NCBI GenBank assembly: GCA_036397635.1
Contig: DASWIP010000002.1
Location: 1 to 20,674, forward strand
Source: DASWIP01 sp036397635
Lineage (GTDB): Bacteria; Actinomycetota; AC-67
Direction of reading: 5' to 3'
Length of the DNA stretch: 20,674 nt
The position numbers and the translations under genes are program-made. Shown here piece by piece: positions 1 to 7,820 of this stretch (position 1 is its first letter; every line of letters begins with the position of its first letter). Under the pieces are notes generated by a model. The model worked only from the letters and a program-made list of their open reading frames with translations. It was not told the DNA's origin and did no database searches.

Positions 1-539
1 CCGTGGCTCTGCAGGACGATGTGCACCTCGGCTGCCCAGGCATCCTCCAGACCGCTCACCACTCCAACCGGCGCGAGGGCGCCGTCCTCACCTCGGCCGA
101 TCACGATCTGGTTCGACCCATCGCGGATCTCTCCCTCCGCGAGACCCCCTTCAACGTTCAAGCGGCCGCCCGGGTTCGCCACGCCGCCGGTGCCCCAGAC
201 GACGGCGATACGCGCCGCCTCGATCTGCTCGACGTTGAACGACCCGTCCGAGTTGAAGAGGTCGTCCTCGCCGCACGCGCCGGTGTTGCAGTTCTCCGGC
301 GCGTTGAAGATGACATACCACGCCGTGTACGCGTCCCCTGGCTCCACGCGGGTGCGGATCTTCGTCGCCACCCCCTCATCGGTCCGTTCCAGCATGGAGA
401 AGGCTGCGCCAACGGGATCGCCGGTGGTGAAGTCGAAGATCTGAGCCTTGTCCTTCGGCCCTCCGGCGGCCGCGGGTGCCGCGAGTCCTCCGACGATCGC
501 AACGGTCACTGCCAAACCAGAAACCAAACCGTGCAACAT
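1..539 (-). CDS. Secreted hypothetical protein, C-terminus cut off by window edge
   Basis: The minus strand is open from an ATG at 539 to the window edge, giving 179 codons with no stop. A ribosome binding site (GAGAGGGGG) lies just upstream of the ATG. Residues 1-25 form a signal peptide: a short N-region, a hydrophobic stretch (LAVTVAIVGGLAAP), and an AAA-G cleavage site near residue 25. The mature part begins GGPKDKAQIFDF and is acidic and soluble. It has one likely disulfide pair (C84 and C89, in CNTGAC) and a late stretch rich in beta-forming residues ending near EVHIVLQSH. I infer an exported beta-rich protein. No family is recognised with certainty, although the style resembles small secreted actinobacterial proteins near the CHRD type. 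It is last in a minus-strand row after the regulator and methyltransferase genes, but a 199-bp gap suggests its own promoter. Confidence 0.75.
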   Translation of the reverse strand, partial: MLHGLVSGLAVTVAIVGGLAAPAAAGGPKDKAQIFDFTTGDPVGAAFSMLERTDEGVATKIRTRVEPGDAYTAWYVIFNAPENCNTGACGEDDLFNSDGSFNVEQIEAARIAVVWGTGGVANPGGRLNVEGGLAEGEIRDGSNQIVIGRGEDGALAPVGVVSGLEDAWAAEVHIVLQSH

Positions 540-611
540 GGATCCCCCTCTCGCTCCCCGATCCCGGCTAGCCCGGGGCCGGTCCGCCCGGCTCGACCGC
601 GCGGATGCTAC

Positions 612-629
612 TTCTTCGTGTTCTTCGTG
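612..629. repeat. Adjacent 9-bp direct repeat (TTCTTCGTG x2)
   Basis: Two copies of TTCTTCGTG abut exactly, about 73 bp upstream of the secreted-protein start on the minus strand. The surrounding gap (540-738) has no convincing gene. The position would suit a regulator site or the untranslated leader of the secreted-protein gene, but a two-copy repeat this short could be chance. Confidence 0.4.
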
Positions 630-738
630 CGGTGAGTGAACGCACCCAAACAGAGCATCATTCCCAAACGGTGTAAATCGGGGCAGCGACTCGGTATCCG
701 CGGAGGCGATGGTCCCCTGCCCGCCTTCGGGGCGCGCA

Positions 739-1794
739 TCACGGTGTGGCCTCGAGCACGAGGTTCATCGGGTTCTCCACGGCCCGCCGCACCCGGGTGA
801 ACCCCGCCTCGGTCGCGACCTGGGCGAGGGCGGCCTCGCCGGCCTGGGCACCGAGCGCTCCGGTCGCTCCCTGTGACAGAGCGTTGGGCACGCACACCAG
901 GGTGGAGATCGAGTAGAAGTTCCGCCCCAGAGGGGTGAGGTTGTCCTCGACGCGGTCGGCGGCGTAGGGCTCGACGAGCAGCCAGCGTCCCCCCGGCGCG
1001 AGGGCGGCGCGGATCCGGCGAGCGGCGCCTACCGGGTCGCCGAACTCGTGAAGGGCGTTGAAGATGCACACGAGGTCGTAGTCGGCCCCGGGAAAGTCCT
1101 CGGCGCCGGCGATCTCGAACGTCACGCGGTCGCTCACGCCGGCCTCGCTTGCAGCCTTGCGAGCGGCCTCGACCGACTCGGCGTGGTAGTCGAAGCCGTG
1201 GAAGGTTGACGCCGGGTAGGCGCGGGCCATCATGATGGTCGTCGCGCCGTAGCCGCACCCGACGTCGGCCACTCGGCCACCCGCCCGCAGCCGGTCCGCG
1301 ACCCCGTCGAGGGCGGGGATCCAGGCGTCCACCAGGTTCGCCGCATAGCGGGGGCCGAAGAAGCGGTCCGTGCCGGAGAACAGATCACTGTGGTGCTCGT
1401 GCCATCCGACTGCGCCGTTGCTCTCGAACGCGCCGCGTACCAGGTCGAGGTCGCGGTGGGTGAGGTTGGCGATCTGCATCCCGCCGGCCACGAACGCGGG
1501 ACTCGACTCGTCGGCCAAGCATGCCGCCTGTTCCGCGGTGAGCGAGTAGCGGCCGGTGGCCGGTTCGTATTCGCAGTAGGCGCTGGCCGCCTGGGCGTTC
1601 AACCATTCCTCGACTAGCCGGGGTTGACAGCCGGCGCGGTCGGCCAGTTCGAGCGCGGTTTGCGGACCGACGGCGAGCGCCCGGTACAGGCCCAGCTTGT
1701 CTCCGAGCGCGACGGTGGCCGCGTGGATCGTGGCCCCCAGATCGCGGGCGAAGGTTTCGAGAAAAGCCTGGAGCTTCTCCTGGTCGAGTGCCAT
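739..1794 (-). CDS. Class I SAM-dependent methyltransferase with N-terminal winged helix (Rv2258c-like)
   Basis: This 351-residue protein probably transfers a methyl group from S-adenosylmethionine to an unidentified small molecule. Residues about 15-110 form the winged-helix dimerisation region seen in Rv2258c-like and O-methyltransferase-like enzymes (LGLYRAL, TALELADRAG, RYSLTAEQA). The Rossmann methyltransferase domain follows. Motif I is VADVGCGYG (residues 175-183), the acidic loop that binds the SAM ribose is FDYH (201-204), and a motif IV region reads LVCIFNALHEFGDP near residue 242. Length and domain order are normal for the family. The ATG at 1794 is preceded by GAGGAGGG at suitable spacing. 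It lies 131 bp downstream of the LuxR-type regulator on the same strand, so co-regulation is possible. The substrate cannot be read from sequence. Confidence 0.9.
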   Translation of the reverse strand: MALDQEKLQAFLETFARDLGATIHAATVALGDKLGLYRALAVGPQTALELADRAGCQPRLVEEWLNAQAASAYCEYEPATGRYSLTAEQAACLADESSPAFVAGGMQIANLTHRDLDLVRGAFESNGAVGWHEHHSDLFSGTDRFFGPRYAANLVDAWIPALDGVADRLRAGGRVADVGCGYGATTIMMARAYPASTFHGFDYHAESVEAARKAASEAGVSDRVTFEIAGAEDFPGADYDLVCIFNALHEFGDPVGAARRIRAALAPGGRWLLVEPYAADRVEDNLTPLGRNFYSISTLVCVPNALSQGATGALGAQAGEAALAQVATEAGFTRVRRAVENPMNLVLEATP

Positions 1795-1925
1795 GTCGGT
1801 ACCCTCCTCGTTGGGTTCGTGTCGGATCAGGTGTCAGGGATCCGCGGCTCCCACAACGTTACGGAGGACAGGGGCGGCCGTCATCGGGCTATGTGTGCAA
1901 CTTCGATCGTGCCGGATGGGTCCTT

Positions 1926-3566
1926 TTACCCACGCGCCGGTGGCGCGAGATGGTGCGCGAAGGCGTAAGCCGCCGCGCCCGTCCGAGACGACACGTCGAT
2001 CTTGGTGAAGATGTTCGATAGGTGCCGGGCGACGGTTTTCCGGCTGATGCTCAGCGCCGTCGCGACCTCCTTGTTGGTCTTACCGGAGGCGACCAGCGCC
2101 AGCACCTCGGCCTCCCGTGCGGTGAGACCGTCGGGGAGGGGGGAGTCTCCTCGAAGGGCGGCGAGAGTGTTCGAGTCCAGTCCGAGGTGCGTGAACACCG
2201 CCTCGGCCGCGTCGAGCTCGCGGGCCGCAGCGTCGGAGTCGCCGAGCACGTCGTACGTCCTGGCCAGAAGCAACCGCACTCGGGCGCCCTCGTAGGGGGC
2301 GTGCAGCTCCTGCCAACACTCGCAGGCGCCGCGCAAGATCTCCAGCGCCTCAACGGCTTGTCCGCCCGTGAGCAAGACGGCTCCCCGCGCGTGCCGGGCC
2401 ATCGCGTCAAGCCCCGAGCTGCCGAAGTCCGACGCGGTTTCGTCCAGCTCGCCGCTCGATCTGCGGGCCGTCTCCAGATCTCCGGCCGCACAGGCGATCT
2501 CGACCTGCGCGGCGCACAGCCGAGCGCGAGCGAGCCGGTCGGACGTCCCCGCGAGGCCGGTGCGGATCGATGCCACAGCGGCGTCTATCCGGCCCTGCGC
2601 GAGACGCAGCAGGGCGAGACCGGGTTGTGGGTCGCGACCGCGTTCGTGGGCGTCGCTGTAGGCGTGTTCGGCTCCCGCCCAGTCGCCGCGCAGGCGACGT
2701 AGCTCAGCAAGTTGATAGTGACCCTCGGCAACGCTGGCGACGTGGATGTTCGCGAGGTCGTCGCAAACGCGGCGCGCCTCGGACTCGGCCTGTTCCCACG
2801 CGCCCGTCGTCTGGAACACCTGCGAGCGGTGGACCCGGCAGATGCCCGTGAACAGCACCGCGGCGGGCAGGGTCTCCAGCCACTGGGTCGTTCCCCGCGT
2901 CCACTCTGCCGCCCGGCGGAAATCGGCGAGCTCGTGGCACGCCGACATCAGGTGACAGTAGATGTTGCCTGCCCAGGTCGGGCTCAGCTCGTCGCCGAGG
3001 ACAGCCACCATCGCCTCGTCCAACAATTCGTTTCCATCGACCACCCGTCCCTGCCGGATCAGCGCCCGTCCCTCGCCGAGGATCCCCAGGGCTACGAGGT
3101 TGGGGTCGACCTGTCGCCGGCCGATCTGTTGGACCTCTCGGGCGCTGGATACCACCGCATCGAGGTCACCACCGCCCAGCCCCGCCTCCACCTCGAGGAG
3201 GTAACGCACGTACCCGTGTTCGGGGCACTCGGGTTGGTCGCTGAGTATCCGCTGGGCCCGGCTCATCCACCCAGAACCTTCGACGTTGTCTCCCCGGAGG
3301 AACAGGCTGACCGCGATCGTCATCGCCGACGAGGCGGCCTGCTGTGGGCGGGTCCCCTGCAGGAACATCCGGTAGGCCTCCTCGGCCGCGGCGAGCGACT
3401 CGTCGACCAGGCCCAGCCACCACGCCGCATCGGCCCAGATATGAAGATCATCGGCCGACAGCTCGCCGGCATCCCGGGACGCGCGAAAGCCATCGCGAGC
3501 ACCCTGCCAGTCACGGCGCGCATACGCCTCGCGGGCCGCGTCAAGGATCGGGGTCACATCACCCAT
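1926..3566 (-). CDS. TPR-containing LuxR-family transcriptional regulator
   Basis: This 546-residue cytoplasmic regulator has a long alpha-helical N-terminal part made of TPR-like repeats (examples near the start are AREAYARRDWQGA and AADAAWWLGLVDES-type helices) and a C-terminal LuxR/GerE DNA-binding domain at about residues 481-540. The HTH shows the LTAREAEVLALVASGKTNKE signature followed by the recognition helix region SRKTVARHLSNIF. There is no AAA or receiver domain, so it is neither a typical LAL/MalT protein nor a two-component regulator. The signal is probably a protein or ligand bound by the TPR array (inference). The start at 3566 has AAAGGAG four bases upstream of the ATG. It is divergent from the F420-type oxidoreductase at 3790 across a 223-bp gap and is followed on the same strand by the methyltransferase; either could be a target. 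Confidence 0.9.
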   Translation of the reverse strand: MGDVTPILDAAREAYARRDWQGARDGFRASRDAGELSADDLHIWADAAWWLGLVDESLAAAEEAYRMFLQGTRPQQAASSAMTIAVSLFLRGDNVEGSGWMSRAQRILSDQPECPEHGYVRYLLEVEAGLGGGDLDAVVSSAREVQQIGRRQVDPNLVALGILGEGRALIRQGRVVDGNELLDEAMVAVLGDELSPTWAGNIYCHLMSACHELADFRRAAEWTRGTTQWLETLPAAVLFTGICRVHRSQVFQTTGAWEQAESEARRVCDDLANIHVASVAEGHYQLAELRRLRGDWAGAEHAYSDAHERGRDPQPGLALLRLAQGRIDAAVASIRTGLAGTSDRLARARLCAAQVEIACAAGDLETARRSSGELDETASDFGSSGLDAMARHARGAVLLTGGQAVEALEILRGACECWQELHAPYEGARVRLLLARTYDVLGDSDAAARELDAAEAVFTHLGLDSNTLAALRGDSPLPDGLTAREAEVLALVASGKTNKEVATALSISRKTVARHLSNIFTKIDVSSRTGAAAYAFAHHLAPPARG

Positions 3567-3789
3567 CGGACTCCTTTCGAGGACGATGGATATCGATGCC
3601 TGACACGCCGTTGGACATCAAGCACCAAGATACTGAGCCCTCAACCGCAAGAACAGACCTGCCGGGCCGCTGCACTCACAAGCCGACCTGCTCCTCCGAT
3701 GAACCCGTCGCGATTCAAAGGGGGATCCGGCCGTGCTCCACTCACTCGCGGAGTTATCGTGAGGGTCGTCCGCGGGAGGAGGAGCGAGC

Positions 3790-4281
3790 ATGGGCGGAGG
3801 CAAGGCGCGCCTACCACCTCGGTGGTTCGTCGTGACCGCCTGGTACGTGCACCGACGGATCGTTCGAGCAAGTGGGGGGCGCAAGGGGCTGTGGCCCCCA
3901 CGCTCAGGGAAGTGGGGCGCCTTGCGGCTCACCACGACAGGCCGGCGCAGTGGCAAGCCGCGGAGCGTGATCCTCGGCTACTACGAGGACGGTGACAACC
4001 TGGTCTCGATGGCCATGAACGGCTGGGGGGCGCCCGAGCCAGCCTGGTGGCTGAACCTGCAGGCCCGCCCGGACGCGGTCGTCAAGTTGGCCGGCGGGAT
4101 CCGGCGCGACGTGCTCGGCAGGGCTGCGGTGGGCGGCGAGCGTGAACGGCTGTGGCAACGCTGGCGCGAACTGGACCAGAACCTGGACGGCTACGCAGCA
4201 CGGCGTCCCCAAGAGACGGCGGTCGTCGTCCTCGAGCAGCGCAGTGGCCGGACGGGCGGTGATCTCCACGCCGGAACCTGA
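3790..4281 (+). CDS. Nitroreductase-family deazaflavin (F420)-dependent oxidoreductase, Ddn-like
   Basis: This 163-residue protein carries the hallmarks of the split-barrel Ddn/DUF385 family, which uses reduced cofactor F420 to reduce quinones and other electrophiles. Visible motifs are LTTTGRRSGKPRS (residues 48-60), which contacts F420 phosphate in relatives, and SMAMNGWGAPEPAWWLNL (73-90), the family's conserved N-G-G-x3-P-x-W-x2-N-L element. The N-terminal helix (VVTAWYVHRRIVRASGG) is typical of members that sit at the membrane. Length matches the family. The ATG at 3790 follows a strong GGGAGGAGGAG site. It is divergent from the TPR-LuxR gene and convergent with the ABC permease. The physiological substrate is unknown; it indicates a host that makes F420. 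Confidence 0.9.
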   Translation: MGGGKARLPPRWFVVTAWYVHRRIVRASGGRKGLWPPRSGKWGALRLTTTGRRSGKPRSVILGYYEDGDNLVSMAMNGWGAPEPAWWLNLQARPDAVVKLAGGIRRDVLGRAAVGGERERLWQRWRELDQNLDGYAARRPQETAVVVLEQRSGRTGGDLHAGT

Positions 4282-4381
4282 GCCTAACCGGTCGGTCAAC
4301 CCCGGATCGTGGATGCGCCGGCGCGCGACCATCGAAGGGATGATCGATGCGATCTCCTGCTCCCGGTGGACGGCACCCCGC

Positions 4382-5188
4382 TCAGTTCTTGCCCTTCGCG
4401 TTCTTGTATTGCCGTACTGCGAGCGGTGCGAATACGGCGACGATCGCAACGACCCAGATCAGTGTGTACACCACTGGGTGCTGAAGGGACCAGACTGAGG
4501 GCTCAGCCGCCTCGGGCGGAACGTTGCCGAAGAGCTCGCGCGCCGCCTGCGTCACCGCGGAGACCGGGTTCCATTCGGCGAAGATGCGCAGCGCGGTCGG
4601 AAGGTTGTCGGCGGGAACGAACGTGTTGGATATGAAGGTGAACGGGAAGATCACCATGTTCGAGGTGTTGTTGACCACCTCCACGCTGCGAACGAGCAAG
4701 CCGACGTAGGCCATGATCCACGAGATGGCATAGGAGAACAGCAGCAGCAGACCGAAGCCCAGAAGGGCCTTGCCGATCCCGTTGTGGATCCGCCACCCGA
4801 CCAGCAACCCGGCTCCGGCCATGACCAAGAGCGACAGCGCGTTGTAGATGACGTTGCTCGCGGTCCTACCGAAGACGACCGCCGACCTGGACATGGGCAA
4901 GGATCGGAAGCGGTCGACGATCCCCTTCTCCATATCGGAGGCCAGACCGGCGCCGGTGAACGTCGCGCCGAAGGTAAGGATCAACGCGAACGCACCTCCG
5001 ATCAGAAACTCGCGGTACGAGCCGCCCGGGACGTCGATCGAGCCGCCGAACACGTAGGCGAACATGAACACGAAGATCAGAGGCGTGACCAGAACGCCCA
5101 CGAGGATCTCCGGAACGCGCCTGATCTTGATCACGTTGCGTCCGGCGACGGCGAGCCCGTCGGCGAATGCGTATCTGATCGTCTCCAT
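4382..5188 (-). CDS. ABC-2 type transporter permease (DrrB-like)
   Basis: This 268-residue integral membrane protein has six predicted helices at roughly residues 26-48, 62-83, 112-132, 141-165, 173-192 and 239-258. The cytoplasmic loop motif EKGIVDRFRSLPMSR (87-101) is characteristic of the ABC-2 / DrrB family. The late FPFTFISNTFVPADNLP and AEWNPVSAVTQAAREL segments also match the drug-export branch. It would form the membrane channel of an exporter with the ATPase encoded immediately upstream. Its ATG at 5188 overlaps the ATPase stop by one base (TGATG), so the two are translationally coupled. The substrate is probably a hydrophobic drug-like compound or lipid (inference from family). Confidence 0.93.
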   Translation of the reverse strand: METIRYAFADGLAVAGRNVIKIRRVPEILVGVLVTPLIFVFMFAYVFGGSIDVPGGSYREFLIGGAFALILTFGATFTGAGLASDMEKGIVDRFRSLPMSRSAVVFGRTASNVIYNALSLLVMAGAGLLVGWRIHNGIGKALLGFGLLLLFSYAISWIMAYVGLLVRSVEVVNNTSNMVIFPFTFISNTFVPADNLPTALRIFAEWNPVSAVTQAARELFGNVPPEAAEPSVWSLQHPVVYTLIWVVAIVAVFAPLAVRQYKNAKGKN

Positions 5189-6216
5189 CAGGACACCCCT
5201 TCCATCACTGCATCGAGGTCGTTCTCGCTGCTCGATCCACTGCTTCGCTCTGATGGGCGACCGGTGACGGCGAGGAATACGTCGTCGAGTGTCGGCCGGC
5301 GCAGGCCGACCTCGCGCAGCTCGATGCCCGCGGCGTCGAACGAACGAAGCGCCTCCGTGAGTGTCCTGGCGCCGCCGGAGACGGGAGCGACGAGCGATCG
5401 ACCGTCCGCCGTGACCTCCCCTATCGCGAGCCGCTTCAACACGAGGTGGGCCGCGTCGACGTCGGCGTCAGATCCCAGCGCGACCTCGATCCTGTCCCCT
5501 CCGACCATCGACTTCAGCTCGTCCGCGGTGCCGTGCGCGATCTCACGACCGTGATCGATGACGACGATGTCGTCGGCCAGCTGCTCAGCCTCCTCCATGT
5601 ACTGCGTCGTGAGCACGACCGTGCTGCCGCGGTTCACGAGATCACGGATCGCGGTCCACAGCTCGTTCCGGCTGCGCGGGTCCAAGCCGGTCGTCGGCTC
5701 GTCCAGGAACAGAACGGGGGGTTCTGCCACGATCGCGCCGGCGAGGTCCAGGCGTCGGCGCATCCCACCTGAGTAGGTACCCGCAGGGCGATGCGCCACG
5801 TGTGCAAGCGAGAATCGATCCAGCAGCTCGTGAGCCCGTTCTCGCGCTCTCTTGCGGCCAAGCCGATACAGCAGCCCGATCAGCTCGAGATTCTCGAAGC
5901 CTGTGAGGTGCTCATCCACGGCCGCGTACTGCCCCGACAAGCCGATGCGACCTCGGACATCGCCGGGGGAAGCGACGATGTCGGCTCCCCCGACAAGGGC
6001 GGTACCGGCGTCCGGCTCGATGAGCGTCGTCAGGACCGACACCGCGGTGGTCTTCCCGGCCCCGTTGGGGCCGAGCAAACCCAGCACCGTTCCTTCGGGG
6101 ACCGTCAGGTCGAGGCCGTCGAGCGCGACGACGTCGCCGTACCTCTTCACCAGACCTCGGGCCTCGACGGCAGCAGTGCCCCCGGGCGACGAAGGTTCCT
6201 TGGCCGATCGGTACAT
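5188..6216 (-). CDS. ABC transporter ATP-binding protein (DrrA-like)
   Basis: This 342-residue ATPase powers the exporter with the downstream permease. All nucleotide-binding motifs are intact: Walker A GPNGAGKTT (49-57), Q-loop GLSGQY (92-97), signature YSGGMRRRLDLA (148-159), Walker B VLFLDEP (168-174) and the D-loop GLDPRS. The C-terminal 100 residues form the accessory DUF4162-type domain of the DrrA/CcmA group, ending with LRRPTLDDVFLAVTGR, the usual DrrA tail motif. The ATG at 6216 is preceded by GGAGGGAGGG. Its promoter region carries three copies of the TetR-type element, one of them between the -35 and -10 boxes, so the divergent TetR gene is the likely repressor. The substrate is unknown. 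Confidence 0.95.
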   Translation of the reverse strand: MYRSAKEPSSPGGTAAVEARGLVKRYGDVVALDGLDLTVPEGTVLGLLGPNGAGKTTAVSVLTTLIEPDAGTALVGGADIVASPGDVRGRIGLSGQYAAVDEHLTGFENLELIGLLYRLGRKRARERAHELLDRFSLAHVAHRPAGTYSGGMRRRLDLAGAIVAEPPVLFLDEPTTGLDPRSRNELWTAIRDLVNRGSTVVLTTQYMEEAEQLADDIVVIDHGREIAHGTADELKSMVGGDRIEVALGSDADVDAAHLVLKRLAIGEVTADGRSLVAPVSGGARTLTEALRSFDAAGIELREVGLRRPTLDDVFLAVTGRPSERSSGSSSENDLDAVMEGVS

Positions 6217-6248
6217 GCCTTCCCTCCCTCCAGAGCCTTCCAGACTCC

Positions 6249-6293
6249 CTTACGGTGTAAGTCGTACGGAGTAAGGTAATCGTACAATGTAAG
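6249..6293. promoter_or_regulatory. Three operator copies (CKTAC-N3-GTAAG) over the exporter promoter
   Basis: Three related 13-bp elements occur at 6249-6261 (CTTACGGTGTAAG, a perfect inverted repeat with a 3-base centre), 6263-6275 (CGTACGGAGTAAG) and 6281-6293 (CGTACAATGTAAG). A fourth copy lies at 6395-6407 before the tetR gene. The third copy falls inside the exporter promoter spacer and the second covers its -10. Such multi-copy inverted repeats between divergent tetR and exporter genes are the usual binding sites of the repressor. The binding assignment is inference. Confidence 0.8.
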
Positions 6294-6301
6294 GTTGTCA
6301 A
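6273..6301 (-). promoter_or_regulatory. Candidate sigma-70-type promoter of the exporter operon
   Basis: On the minus strand a perfect TTGACA (6301-6296) is followed after 17 bases by TACCTT (6278-6273), a weak -10 that keeps the TA...T positions. The start codon is at 6216, leaving a leader of about 50 bases with a GGAGGGAGGG ribosome site. Operator copies sit within the spacer and on the -10, consistent with repression by steric block. Confidence 0.6.
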
Positions 6302-6394
6302 GAGGCGATCCCGGCGGAATCGAGATCCGCTGGCTGGGCCGGCCGATCCGTGTCTTCCTTGGGCCAAGGAGAGCACCTTCGGGAAACCCCTCCT

Positions 6395-6407
6395 CGTACA
6401 GTGTAAG
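6395..6407. promoter_or_regulatory. Fourth operator copy (CGTACAGTGTAAG), upstream of tetR
   Basis: This copy shares 12 of 13 positions with the site at 6281-6293 and lies 42 bp before the tetR start. It overlaps a possible -10 (TAAGAT, 6404-6409). This position would let the regulator repress its own gene. Confidence 0.7.
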
Positions 6408-6448
6408 ATTGCGTGTGCCCGAGCCGACTCAGGACGAGGGTGATCTAG

Positions 6449-7156
6449 ATGAAGGCGCAGCCCGAGACGAAAGAGGAACCCCGGGTCCCGCTCAGCAGGG
6501 AGCGGGTCCTGCACGCCGCCGTTGCTCTTGCCGACGAGGCCGGCATCGAGTCACTCACCATGCGGCGTCTCGCAGACAAGCTCGTATCCGAAGCGATGTC
6601 GCTCTACTACCACGTAGAGAACAAGGAGGCCCTCCTCGACGGCGTCGCCGACCTCATCCTGGGCGAGATCATCCACGTCACGAGCAAGGTCGAAGGCCCG
6701 GCCGACCAGTGGAAGACAACCCTACGCAGCAAGGTACTCGCCGCCCGCGAGATCCTGCTGCGCCACCCCTGGGCGCCCCAGCTCATTCAATCGCGCACCA
6801 ACATGAGTCCATCCTCGATGCGATATTTCGACTCCCTCATCGGGCTCCTGCTCGACGCCGGCTTCTCGATCGACCTCACCCATCACGCGATGCACGCCCT
6901 AGGTAGCCGCGCCCTCGGGTTCACCCAAGAGATGTATGACGACTCGACAGCCCCCGACGAGGAAACGATCGCCATGCTCCTCGAGCAGGTCGCGGACGAG
7001 TATCCCCACATCGCCACCATGGTCAAAGGGATCACCCACGACGCGGAGACCACGCTGGGGTGGTGCGACGACCAGATCGAGTTCGAATTCGGCCTCGACC
7101 TCATCCTCGACGGCCTCGAGAGACGCCGAGAGAAGAAGCGTTCTCCCGGCAGGTGA
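6449..7156 (+). CDS. TetR/AcrR-family regulator of the adjacent ABC exporter
   Basis: This 235-residue repressor has an N-terminal TetR helix-turn-helix at about residues 18-64. The recognition region is LADKLVSEAMSLYYHVENKE, in which the SLYYHVENK form is typical of the TetR_C (PF02909) branch that includes tetracycline and drug-exporter repressors. The remaining 170 residues are the helical ligand-binding and dimerisation domain (DQWKTTLRSK, HHAMHALGSRALGF). It is divergent from the DrrAB-like operon across 232 bp holding four matched inverted repeats, so it very likely represses both transcripts until a ligand, perhaps the exporter substrate, binds. The ATG at 6449 has GAGGGTGA upstream. 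Its stop (7154-7156) overlaps a GTG of the following LuxR remnant. Confidence 0.93.
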   Translation: MKAQPETKEEPRVPLSRERVLHAAVALADEAGIESLTMRRLADKLVSEAMSLYYHVENKEALLDGVADLILGEIIHVTSKVEGPADQWKTTLRSKVLAAREILLRHPWAPQLIQSRTNMSPSSMRYFDSLIGLLLDAGFSIDLTHHAMHALGSRALGFTQEMYDDSTAPDEETIAMLLEQVADEYPHIATMVKGITHDAETTLGWCDDQIEFEFGLDLILDGLERRREKKRSPGR

Positions 7157-7534
7157 GCCTCGAGCTGGCCAAGGCGATCGCGCAGGAGCGGCGAGACGTG
7201 GCGCGCGGCGAGGCAAAGCTTGCGCTGGAGGCCTTCGATCGTCTTGGGGCGGCGCGGGACGCCGACCGCGCCGCCGAACTCCTTCGCCGGCTTGGCGGAG
7301 GCACGCGTCCCGGCCCTCGACGCGAAGGCACGCTGACGAGCCGCGAGGGAGGAGATCCTGGAGCTCATCGCCGCCGGTCTCTCGAACCGTGAGATCTCCG
7401 AACGACTCTTCCTCAGCGTCAAGACGGTCGAGCACCACGTGAGCAGGATCCTCGGGAGGCTCGGACTCAAGAGCCGGGCGGAAGCAGCGGCCGCGCTGAT
7501 CCGTCACAAGGGCGGGCCGCCCAGCATCTCCTGA
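7153..7534 (+). pseudogene. LuxR-family regulator remnant (C-terminal, frameshifted)
   Basis: Two reading frames together spell the end of a large LuxR-type regulator. From 7153 one frame reads an amphipathic TPR-like helix pair (EAKLALEAFDRLGAARDADR, then AAELLRRLG), then a linker and LTSRE. After an apparent one-base insertion in the GGG at 7347-7349 the next frame continues EEILELIAAGLSNREISERL, SVKTVEHHVSRILGRLGL and KSRAEAAAALI, stopping at 7532-7534. Removing one G restores the canonical LTxREREVLxLIAxGLSN HTH without a gap. The several hundred N-terminal residues normal for this family are absent. The fragment begins right at the tetR stop with an overlapping GTG, so a short translated HTH-only protein is possible if the frameshift is a reading error. 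Confidence 0.8.
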
Positions 7535-7687
7535 GCGGGGCGCGCGCGACCGGGTTCTGAATCGACTTCTTCAACGTCCATCTCATCGTTCAGGGCGTGG
7601 CGTTCGTCGACCCGAAATGGGCGACGGATTGGGTGGAATCACGGATGTGCGGGCTCACCCTCGCTGCCCCCACGCACGCGTGCTGAC

Positions 7688-7713
7688 CCAGAGCCGCTGA
7701 CCTGCGGCTCTGG
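7688..7713. terminator. Perfect 10-bp hairpin (terminator-like, no T-tract)
   Basis: CCAGAGCCGC and GCGGCTCTGG pair perfectly around a 6-base loop (TGACCT). The 10-bp GC-rich stem would be stable. It lies 154 bp past the LuxR remnant and is followed by TGTTCG, not a run of T, so it is either a factor-dependent or actinobacterial-style terminator, or a remnant hairpin. Confidence 0.55.
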
Positions 7714-7797
7714 TGTTCGTATACCGTCCCTTCCGCCTCCGCTGACCACCGCAGAGCGCGGGCGCTGTATCTCCCGTCGTGTGGGACCGCCGCCCCC

Positions 7798-7816
7798 CCA
7801 CGCGGATCCCGCGTGG
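7798..7816 (-). terminator. 8-bp hairpin just past the SRPBCC stop
   Basis: CCACGCGG and CCGCGTGG pair around a 3-base loop, five bases beyond the minus-strand SRPBCC stop at 7821. Placement suits transcription termination of that gene, but no T-tract follows on either strand. Confidence 0.5.
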
Positions 7817-7820
7817 CCGA

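Larger units (their letters stand above)
7535..7820. other. Intergenic region without a supported gene
   Basis: Between the LuxR remnant and the SRPBCC gene there is no ORF with a start, ribosome site and recognisable family. An open stretch on the plus strand (about 7561-7686, reading DFFNVHLIVQGVAF...) ends at a TGA but has no start, so it may be residue of decay. Two hairpins occur at its downstream end. Confidence 0.5.

Noticed and set aside
2712..3995. 427-codon plus-strand open frame
   Set aside because: It is antisense to the TPR-LuxR gene, whose product has a clear HTH and helical repeats. The plus-strand translation is Arg/Pro/His-rich with no family features, a normal by-product of GC-rich codon bias.
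4282..4381. Terminator between the convergent oxidoreductase and permease genes
   Set aside because: Only a short GCGCCGGCGC palindrome and weak dyads are present; no hairpin with a convincing stem and tail.
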